A stretch of DNA of 23,860 nt from Reticulomyxa filosa (taxonomy: Eukaryota > Foraminifera > Reticulomyxidae). This document shows positions 1-9,154 of this stretch, piece by piece (the stretch's first letter is position 1; each line of letters begins with the position of its first letter). The position numbers were made by a program, and so were the translations under genes. The notes under the pieces were generated by a model. That model worked only from the letters and a program-made list of their open reading frames with translations. It had not been told where the DNA came from and made no database searches. The stretch spans positions 1 to 23,860 of the forward strand of contig ASPP01011259.1 of NCBI GenBank assembly GCA_000512085.1, in the 5' to 3' direction.

Positions 1-243
1 AATAATAGTAATAGCAATAATAATAATATCAAAAGTAACAATAACAATGATAATGACAAAGCCAAGGGAAAAACAAACACAAAGGAAGAAAACGACTTGA
101 ATCGAATATTTCGAGACAAATTTGCATCAACAATGGCGTCGGACACAGAAAATGAGTCTGAGTTTGACACCGACACGACTAATGCAACTGACAATAGTGC
201 TGATGACAATGCTAACAGCAACAATGATAATGATAACAATAAC

Positions 244-275
<32 letters not shown>

Positions 276-3200
276 TGATGAAAATGCTAAAAAAAATAAA
301 AAGAAGAAGAAAAAAAAAAGGTCAAAAAAAAAAAGCAACAAAAAAAAAAGCAGTGCCAAAGCAGACAATGAAAGAAGTAAAGAAACAACGAAACGGATTT
401 GAGCAAGTGAAAGAGAAGCTCGAGGAACTGGACAAGAACAAAAACTCAAAGTTGATGTTCGAGCAATTCCTCGAGCTATGTCAATACTTTGATTTGGACA
501 TAACGGCCGCCGAGGCTAAGCAAATCTATCAACACTCACAGCAATTGACCACGCAATTCGAGTTGGCTTTGCCCGACTTTATCGATCATGTGAAAGAGGA
601 GTACTTATCTTTCCCCGACTTGTCCGCCGCCGAGCTGTTGCAACGACTGTTTGCCAAAACCATTCAGGAGTCGTCAGCCATTGATCGCTTCAACCAAATC
701 CTGCTCGACAACGCAATGTCGCGAGGGGAGTTTGAAATGCACAGCACGTCCCTTCGGCAAGAGCACTGGGAAAGAACACACTCTTTAAACCACGCCGATG
801 ATAACAAAGTCCCCGCCATTGGCGACATCCACGGCAATGGCGACGGTGACGACGACGACAACACCGCGAACAATTGGTTCCCGGACAGTGCTTTGCTTCC
901 CACTCTGTTCGCCGACACAAAAAGTGGAAGCAATTTGTCTTTGGTCCCGCCTTCGTTTGTCAACAATGGCTTGCAATCGTTGGAAACAAACAGTCCAATG
1001 GCCGATTTGCATGAGTTTACCAAAAAATATATATATCTTTTTTAAAGTTATATTACAAATCAAGTGTATATGTATATGTATATATGTAAATATGTATTTG
1101 TGTATCTGCGTATATAACACATACATAAATATATATATACATATATACATATATACATATATGCACATACAAACAGAAATGATGCATTATCGCGGGTGCA
1201 CTCTTTACGAGTGAGCCAACATGGATTGATTGCGCATGACAGCCCATTATTGAGACGTATCCATCGCAATGAGCTGCGACAGTACGTGAACAACCACAAA
1301 AGCATTTTGCAGGAAATGACGCCGGTCAAGTTCATGGAGAGCGTTCGGAAGATACGCACTGGGACGGTGTTGACGGACCAGGAGTTGAATGTAATGTTCG
1401 ATGAATGGAAGCTATGCATCGACCGACAAGATTACAAGTTTTCCGATTTGCATGAGTTAGATTTTTTGCTCTTCCATTTGGGCTTTGTCGTTTCGCGGGG
1501 TCTCTTGTCCAAACTGTCGGCTTCCCCTCTGTCCGCCATCGACGAAGACGCGGAAGTCTCCATTGCATACACCGGCACCGCACATGTCTCACCCATGACG
1601 TTCCTGACACCTTCGTTTATGGAAACGGAAGAAGCGACTAGGAACATGTTCAACCTAAAGTCCGAATTAGGCGCACGTCTAGACAAGACCAGAAACGCAT
1701 TGCCCAGTGGTGCCGAATTGGTGACGACCGGAAGTTTGCAATCGCCAGTGGACGAAAGCATAAGCAGTCCAAAAGAGAAAACTATTCCTTTTACGCTGTC
1801 GGATCTAGTGGGCGAGTTTATTGACGAACATGATAATATTATTCGCATTTCCGCAATCGCGGATGAACCAGACACACCCATGTCCACCAGCGTTCGTCCG
1901 TTTGCTAGTCCTGTCCCTTCGGCTTCCTTGTCCCCTCGCTTCAGCGCAATAGATAAAGTGGAAATGGCCTTGTCACCTGTCGTCCCACACAAGCCCGCCG
2001 TGACGCGGTGGAGAAAGTCGTTGAGCAATGTGCTGCCCCCGCCAATCCCTCATAAAAGCGCAAACTATCCTTTGGTCCCCTCTAGCGGAAGTCTGGACCT
2101 GAACAGCGAGGCCGATACTCTCGACATCAACTTCCCGGATGTGTCCACTCTCACCAACGAGCAGTTCAAAAAGAAAGACGTTCACGTTCGAAGAAGAAAT
2201 CACTCGGCCATTGATGGCTTGGCAGGTACTTGTAAAACTATATTCTACGTGTTTCATGTCGAGTCAATATTATGACTGATATTGACTAAAAATATATTAC
2301 ATATATGTATATATTTTATATACATTTATATATACAAACCATAAAAACGTTAAAAAAAAAAAAAAAAAAAAGTTATAAATGCTTTGTTTGTTTTTTTTAA
2401 CAAGCTCGTCGAGATTCACTCGAAAATACAGACATTGACGCAGTGAACGCATATCAGATAGGCCAAGCTCGATACTGGGTTCGAAGTAACTCAATCCGTG
2501 GCGAAGTCGTGGATGGCATGTTGTCGCCGATTAATCCCCAAGGAGATGGCGAAAAATCGGCGGGAGACCAGTCGCTGCACAGACGCAAGATTAGCCACTC
2601 GAATACTCCGTCGACGGCGACAGCTTATGTGCTTTCGACCAAGTCGACGGGCCCACCGTCCATCCAAGATGACAGCACAAAGAAGAAAGAGAAAGAGAAG
2701 AAGAAGAAGAAGGAGCAAAAAGAAAAAGAAAAAAAGAGATAGTCAAAAGATTAACCGAAGTCAGACGGACACATTTGAAATAATGAGTGATGACAACGAC
2801 AATAATGGCGACAACGACGACAATGACGACAATGACGACAATGACAAACAATAACATAACATCATTCGTGCTGGCAAAGGCACATTATTGGCGACATTGT
2901 CGATAGGATTGCACAACAACGACACTGCACGCAAAGATATGGTCAGCGACGACGAGTCGTTATTCAAAATGGTGGAGAGCTTACCTCTCGGCTCTCCTTC
3001 GTTGAAGTCGCCAGCAGATAACGACGTGGCAGACGCACTGGACCCTTTGGACGTGGCCAGCGACACGAGTGGGATGATGACGATGTTGATGACAGCAAAT
3101 GACCATCAAGAAAAGATTGCAAAAGCGCAGAAGCGAAGAAAGCTAAAGCCGAGTCGGTCGTTTAGCAATTTGATGGAAGGGATCGAAAGCAGCAAGTCGT

Positions 3201-4199
3201 ACCAAGAAATGCTAAAGAAAGAACAAATATCAAAAAAAAAGCAGCAAACATTGACCAATGTTTTTCTTCCCGCTTTACTCACAAAAAACGATGTGCATCC
3301 AAATCATTATCACAGTTCGTTTCCAAAGAGGTCCAGAGCTGTCGTCACGGATTATAGTCCAAGTAATAGCAATGAGCCCACTACCATGGCAACAGCAACA
3401 GCAACAGCGACAGCAACAGCGACAGCAACAGCGACAGCTACGACGACTAACATTATCAAAAACAATTCCTCTCGTTCTAAACACGATCGCAAACATTCGC
3501 TACAATTGCCAATGAGTGAGACAAGTATGGAAATGAAAGGACAGAGTGTGCATCTGACTGACGATGAGTTCGACAAGGCTCCTTCCGCTTCGGAGACTCC
3601 AAAGTTTACGTCATTTGTCCAATCATCGATGCCATTGAGCGAGGAAGAGGAAACTTGGAACGACCAAGAACTCAAAAAACAAATGGAGTCACTTGCTAAC
3701 AAAACTCTTCAAACTGCAAAACCACCCAAAAAAAACAAAAAAAGAAAAGTCCAATCAATTCGAGGCTTTGCTGAAAGGCACTCCACAAAATCTCAATGAG
3801 TTTGATGCGATCGAAATGGACATGACCGAAAAGAATAACACTGCCAAAAAAATCATGTTTGACCCGTCGGCTCACACTGCCTTCTATGATCCTTCCACTA
3901 ATATGATCATTTGGAGTAATGGGAAAAAATGGGTCCGAAAAGATTTTGTTCCATTTCGAGGGCGATGGAGGGATCCTCAAGGTCATCTTATTTCTATTGA
4001 AGAAAATGGAATGGTCACTTTCATTGAACCCAAGGAATTGGGAAACTATGCTGCTGTTGTTTGTGGCTTTTATAAAATTGGAATCAATTATACCAATTAT
4101 ACATACACTGCTAAATTGATTGATAAAAATATGCTCAGGTGGGATAATGGAATTGTCTGGAAACGAGTAGATAAACCAGAATCTTGTTTGGTGATGTGA
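1..4199 (+). CDS. Large low-complexity protein with degenerate EF-hand-like segments and a C-terminal CaaX box; 5' end outside window
   Basis: I do not recognise the whole protein. The reading frame is open from base 1 with Asn/Asp/Ser-rich then Lys-rich sequence. It moves to a second frame within the poly-A lysine tract (about 290-400) and runs to about 1014. Proposed introns are 1015-1176 (AT-rich, phase fits) and 2226-2404 (GGCAG/GTACTT to AACAAG, phase fits exactly). Two 12-residue loops with an acidic first residue, at 431-466 and 1421-1456, resemble degenerate EF-hands. The 1500-2220 part is Ser/Pro-rich with many SP/TP sites. The path through 2680-2890 is unsure: there are stops at 2740 and 2852, and an intron 2787-2879 would fit. 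A further frame change lies near 3720-3760. The C-terminus has two short repeats of the type WSNGKKWVR / WDNGIVWKR and ends ESCLVM-stop, a farnesyl-type CaaX motif, so membrane attachment is inferred. It could instead be two genes meeting near 2850. Confidence 0.6.
226..280 (+). repeat. AAT/AAC trinucleotide repeat encoding poly-Asn
   Basis: An almost pure AAT/AAC run encodes about 18 consecutive Asn (with Asp at the edges) in the frame that is open from base 1. The other frame gives poly-Ile, which shows which frame is coding here. Confidence 0.85.
286..358 (+). repeat. Poly-A rich lysine tract holding a frame change
   Basis: Runs of 8-11 A broken by single G or C encode Lys-rich sequence in two frames. 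The upstream Asn-rich frame and the downstream frame (from about 400) differ by +1, so the switch must occur in or just after this tract, through an indel, slippage or a cryptic intron. Confidence 0.7.
1002..1458 (+). repeat. Pair of exact 16-nt direct repeats (1002-1017 and 1443-1458)
   Basis: CCGATTTGCATGAGTT occurs at 1002-1017 and again at 1443-1458. Both copies read Asp-Leu-His-Glu in frame. The first copy spans the proposed donor of intron 1. The copies are 441 nt apart, a multiple of three. Confidence 0.9.
1028..1170 (+). repeat. AT/GTATAT microsatellite inside intron 1
   Basis: The left half is rich in TATATG units and the right half in CATATA units, so the two halves are largely complementary and could fold into a long imperfect hairpin inside the proposed intron 1015-1176. 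Confidence 0.7.
2787..2857 (+). repeat. GAC/AAT repeat (Asp/Asn-rich)
   Basis: An imperfect GACGACAAT repeat would encode an Asp/Asn tract closed by TAA at 2852. It lies either in a coding exon or inside a proposed 93-nt intron (2787-2879); I cannot decide between them. Confidence 0.6.
3389..3442 (+). repeat. GCAACA/GCGACA repeat encoding (Ala-Thr)n
   Basis: A hexanucleotide repeat encodes alternating Ala and Thr in the frame used by the flanking exon. The same DNA gives poly-Gln in another frame, which is open only briefly. It is a low-complexity linker of gene 1. Confidence 0.8.
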
Positions 4200-5612
4200 A
4201 TACTTTTTTTTTCCCCCCCTTCCTTTCTTCTTCTTCTTTGTTGTGCTCTCAAAATTTGATACAGGTTTTTTTTCTCTTGTCGTAAAGGTGCCAACCAAAA
4301 TGGTCTCTTATAAAGCATTATGTAAATTGAGTATCATTTATGATCCATCTTTTCTTCTTTTTTTTTTTTGTTTCAGTTGCGTGAATCTTCCTAATTCCAT
4401 TGTTAAAATAGAAACACCTTCTGCAGCTTGCCAAAAAAAAAAAGAAACACGTATAATGTAACTTTTTCTCTTTTTTTTTTTGCGGTTTGTAATACGGAAA
4501 AGCATTCAATGAAAACTTGACTTAACAGCTTTACATGACCAAAACACAACTTGTAATTCATAAGAAATATCCAATAAAAGTATATACAATGCACAGTAAA
4601 AGATATTGTTCGTAAAAATTACAAAAGAGAATAACATATTTAACAATTGAAATCAAATTTTAAGCAAGCAAATCCATAAATGTCAATGAAATAACATTAA
4701 TAAACGATATCTTGAAGAACAAAATCTGAAAACACTAAAAACATCAAGTTATTTATGTTAATTGCAATTACTTAGTTTAACATTATTATATAACATACAA
4801 GTTAAATGTAATAATATCAATTGACATTTACTATAAATTAAACACAAAATAATTATTCCGATTTCACGTATATGCCGCCAGATACAAGATAGTATATCAC
4901 AATAATAGTATTAAATTGAGTAAATATTAATAGTAATAGTAATCATTTTAAATGAGACTATATAAAATAGCCAATATTGCATTAAATAATAACTTAAAAA
5001 TTTATTGTATGAATTATTTATATATTATCTGATTTTTCATATCACACGTTATAGTGATAGCTTCAAGGTTAACTATGCTACATTGCATAACAAAATCATG
5101 TGACAAGAAATAGTTTGAATGTATTGTATAAACGTAATATAGCCATACAACTATGAAAATATCAACATGCTTCAAAACAAATACACTAATAAAGATAAAA
5201 CAATTTTAATTACTTCTTCACAAACATAGTAATGATAAAATAACAAAATAAAAATATTAAAACTAAAGTCATTTAATACACATATACACTACATTGAACT
5301 AGACTTCAGCACAATATGTTGAATAGTCAATCAATATGATACTATAAGTACCTTTTTTAGGTAAGTTTTAGTATATTGTTAAATTAAATCTTTCAAAATA
5401 TACAGTTCAGTATATTCATCATAATATCATGAAAATTTAAGAATCAATGGTGTTTTCAAAATTCTTTATTTGTGACAATAAACTTGTCAAAATCCGCAAT
5501 GCACAAATATATTGAGACTTTACCCTCAAATAATTCAAAGCGAACAATTAATTGGTATATTACCAAAGTTTTATTAAAAATTAAACTAAAAATGTACCTA
5601 CTATATCGGCGA

Positions 5613-5638
5613 AACTCTAAAGGAGTTGTGGAGCTCCA
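5613..5638. repeat. Adjacent inverted repeats in the spacer
   Basis: AACTC (5613-5617) pairs with GAGTT (5623-5627) around a 5-nt loop. It is followed by the perfect 10-nt palindrome TGGAGCTCCA (5629-5638). This is the only GC-rich spot in the surrounding kilobase. Confidence 0.7.
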
Positions 5639-6074
5639 GTGCTAAACTCTGTTCTAAAAACAAAATTTCAGTAAAACAAAATAATCAAATAAAGATAATT
5701 CATAAAAGACAAAGAAAACCACTAACCAAGAAAAGAAGAGCGCTATTTGTTGACAAAATTCCTTTCGTATTGTATTTAGTCTAATGTTTCTGCAATAACA
5801 TACAAATTATTTATTCTTTATTGTTGTTTTGATTGAAAATGTAATGTAATTAATTTGTGTTTTATATTGAGATTCTATCTTTTATTTTTAATTTAAAAAG
5901 CAATACAGACAATTTAATTTCGTTTCTGGGGAAAAAAATTTCATTTTAGTTGTTATTACCACTTTCTTTTTATAGTCTTAGCAAAATATTAATTCTTTTT
6001 AGGTTTTTTTAGCTTTTTTATTGTTGTAACTGTATCAATGTTATTTTTTCATTTTGTTTTGAATAATGATCATC

Positions 6075-6092
6075 GACGACAATTTTGTCGTC
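6075..6092. repeat. Perfect 8-bp inverted repeat with 2-nt spacer
   Basis: GACGACAA, then TT, then TTGTCGTC. The 8-nt palindrome ATGATCAT lies just upstream at 6066-6073. The site is about 410 bases before the ATG of the lysozyme-like gene and could be a protein-binding site; that is inference. Confidence 0.7.
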
Positions 6093-6503
6093 AATGAATG
6101 CTTGTGAGTGATTTTTGTTCTTGAAAGTATTACCATTCGCTTGCAGTGTCGTATCCATAAAAAAAACCAAATAATAAAAATTGGAAAAAAAGAAAAAACG
6201 TGGAACAAAAAAAGAGGGGAAAAATAGTGATCAAAAGTTGTAAACTGCTTTCATTCTAATATACGATTAAGTTTTTGGAAAAATTTCGAAAAATGGAATA
6301 AAGAGACATCACGATTTAATAACAATTAATAAATAAGAAAAATTAATTAATCAATGTTTTTACTGACGTTTTTCACGAATCGATTAGAGTGACCGACAGT
6401 GTCCAGTTTTTTAGTTCGAGACGCTCCAAGTTCAGGAAGCTTTGGGAAAACTTGGTTGCCTTTGTGTTTTTGTTATTCTTTGCTTTCAGTAAAAGTGTAA
6501 AAC

Positions 6504-9154
6504 ATGACTTTGTGGAGAAATATTGTAAGATTACTATGTCTTTCTTTGTCGTTGTGGGGAGCTGGTGCGTTGAACGCAATTGACTTAGCCACCCCAACGT
6601 CAGTCAGTACATTCACCTGTTTTAAGAATTCTGGGTACTCAATCGCGATCGTCCGAGGATATCGGTCGTCTGGTTCAACAGGTCTTAATATTTTTTTTTT
6701 CTTCGCTCCCCTCTTGCTCGCATTTTCAGTTTGCATTTCGTTTTGTCTCAACCTCGTGACAAACAATACATAAAAAAAAAAAACAGATTCCAACGCCCTA
6801 ACCAACATTGCCAACGCAAGATCAGCAGGTTTCCAATATGTTGATGTGTATGCTTTCCCTTGCCGTGGCATAAGTGCAACTACTCAAATGAATCAATTGG
6901 TGGATTACTTGGGGAGCTCAAAATACGGAATGATCTGGTTGGATTTAGAGTCAAACCCACAGTCAAGCTGCGATTGGAAATCGTACAGCAACACGGACAA
7001 CTGTAATTACGTTAAGGAAATGGTTTCCGCTGTGAAAAATCGTGGCAAGCAAGTTGGTATTTACAGCAGCTACGGAAACTGGGAGTCGATATTTGGAAGT
7101 GCTTCTGCTTGCAGCTCTTTTACCAGTGTTCCATTATGGTGAGTTAAAAAAAAAAATCATCAACGCAACGTATACTTCTCGCTGTTACAAAAAAGACAAG
7201 CCCTCATCTGCCCCCCTTTTTTTTAATGGAACATAAAAAAAAAACTTAAAATACGTACATAAAAAAAAAAAAAAGGTATGCTCACTACGACAACACGGCA
7301 AGTTTCAGTGATTGGTCAAATTATCATTCGGTGGATGGACCAAGCCAGCAATGAAACAGTATGTGGGTGACACGACAGTGTGCTCCACGGACGTGGACAA
7401 GAGTATCGAAAATGGCTTTTACACCAGCAGTGCCTACACTGGTGGATCAAGTAATTCCTGCACTAAGCCAGTAAGCCAAGGTGGTGTGTCTGTAAAATTC
7501 CCATCCGGTGTTTCGTTGACATCTATTCAAACATGTGATACCGCGTACACTGATCCTAACAATGCTGGTTAAGAAAAAATTTTTTGTTTTTTATGAGATG
7601 AAGTGTGCCGTAAATTAAAAAAAAATTTGAAGGAAACGTATTAAAAAAATTATGAAAAATAAATGGATAGGCACTTATGTATTTAGTATCTCGTCCTCAG
7701 GATCAACGACGAAATTGTCCACCAACTTCCAATTGGGTGAGTTCAAATCGCCTGACAACGCTGATGGTGTTCGAGTGTCGCCCACTTTAGTGACTTGCTT
7801 GCAGAACATTCGAACCAACCTGCAAGTTGCATTGTACATTGAAACAGCTTATGAGACGACCACTTACAGCAGTAGCCACAATGGAGGTGCCACTCAATCG
7901 TATCACATGAGTGGTACTGGGGCGGATGTGTATATCACTGGAGATGTGATGACGCTCGCCAAGTCAGTCATTTGCCAATGCCGAGATCTGTTTGTATCGA
8001 ATTCCAAAGACATTGGTTTGGGATTGGGTGACACGTTTGTGCATGTGGACATGCGCTCGAGCTATTCTTCCTGGGTGGAAGCGGGAGCAAAATATACCGC
8101 CTCGCAGTGGCAGACTTATATCTACAACACGTATAACTCGTGCAGTGGCAAATACCCTGGCATTAACAATGTCGCAACGGTAAACAACGCAGATCATACC
8201 TCTGGATGCTCTGGAAATGGTGTGAAATTCCCGAACACATGCTTAACTCCTGTTTATTACACGGATTCCAAATACAAAGGTATGAACATCGTTCAATTTT
8301 TTTTTTATCAAATAAAAAAAATAACATGTTATAATTGTTTCAATAATTATATCACAGATCCTAACAACGCCGGTGAAAGCTTGTTCAGTGCCAAGCAAAG
8401 TGGATTGAACACTTTGTTGAGCAACAATTTTGCAGTGAAAGAATTTGTATGCAAAGATGGCAGTGACGGATTCAGATTGGCCCCGGAGTTGGTCCAATGT
8501 TTGCAAGCAGTAAGAGATACGTTAAAAAGTGCAGTGTATATCAACAGTGCCTATCGTACAGTGACGCACAACGCTGATGAAGGTGGTGCCCAATACTCCC
8601 GTCACATGTCCGGAACAGCTGCCGATGCATACAGCAGTGCTGGATTGTGGAACTATGCAAATGCAGTCATTTGCAAATGCCGTGCTATCTTCCAAAGCAA
8701 TGGCCAAGATATTGGTTTGGGATTGGGCGGCACATATATTCACGCTGATATGCGTCCTTATTACAGCTATTGGATTTATTCGGATGCAAGCATGACTGAA
8801 AGTGCCTGGAACAATTACATTATGAGTCAGTGGTCTAAATGCTCCACTTCGTCACGCGTTGAAATTACCGATCAAGATTATAATGAAGATCAAGATCACA
8901 CTGATGAAGATACCGGAGAAGGCGTTGAAACTGACACCGTAGATGGCAGTGCTCAAAGCTCAAGCAGTTCCAGCTCAGGAAATGATAGCAACAATACGAA
9001 CGTCATTGTTCCTGTTGTCGTTGTTGGTGCGCTTGTAATCATTGCTTTGATTGCATATTTCACCTATCGTCGAGTTGCGCTTAACCGCAAATCAGCTCAA
9101 CAAAGAGATGGTGATATTCCTTTAACCAACTATGTCCATCTTCAAGATGCATAA
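6504..9154 (+). CDS. Membrane-anchored GH25 lysozyme fused to two M15-type peptidase domains
   Basis: Exons are 6504-6681, 6787-7138, 7276-7567, 7701-8279 and 8358-9154. All junctions are GT-AG and keep phase, giving about 732 residues if one A is restored at 7318-7320. Residues 1-23 form a signal peptide. Residues 25-220 match eukaryotic GH25 muramidases (Asp27, IWLDLE with Asp112 and Glu114, then the YAHYD and FGGW motifs). Two M15_3-type domains follow, each after a DPNNAG linker. Domain 1 has YHMSGTGADV (His343, Asp350) and HVDMR (His389); domain 2 has RHMSGTAADA (His550, Asp557) and HADMR (His596). These are the zinc-ligand motifs of bacterial D,D-carboxypeptidases. A Ser/Asp/Glu-rich stalk, one membrane helix (about 682-704) and a 28-residue cytosolic tail end the protein. 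Family knowledge says GH25 cuts MurNAc-GlcNAc glycan and M15 cuts stem peptides. The inferred role is digestion of bacterial walls at the cell surface or in phagosomes. Domain calls are confident; activity is not shown. Confidence 0.88.

Larger units (their letters stand above)
4200..6503. other. ORF-poor AT-rich spacer
   Basis: No gene-like reading frame or tRNA was seen. The stretch 4200-4460 is pyrimidine-rich 3' flank of gene 1. By eye, about 4500-5700 is A-rich with C exceeding G on the + strand, and about 5750-6150 is T-rich with G exceeding C. A small GC-richer island with inverted repeats lies at 5605-5660, and an 18-nt inverted repeat at 6075-6092. The last 140 bases before 6504 are less AT-rich and probably form the 5' UTR/promoter of the lysozyme-like gene. 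Confidence 0.6.

Noticed and set aside
431-466. A functional calcium-binding EF-hand
   Set aside because: The loop has Ser instead of Gly at position 6 and Gln instead of Glu at position 12, so calcium binding is not supported; only a degenerate resemblance is reported.
3258-3515. Poly-Gln frame over the Ala-Thr repeat
   Set aside because: It is an alternative frame of the same hexanucleotide repeat; flanking sequence in that frame is not protein-like, whereas the Ala-Thr frame is continuous with the exon.
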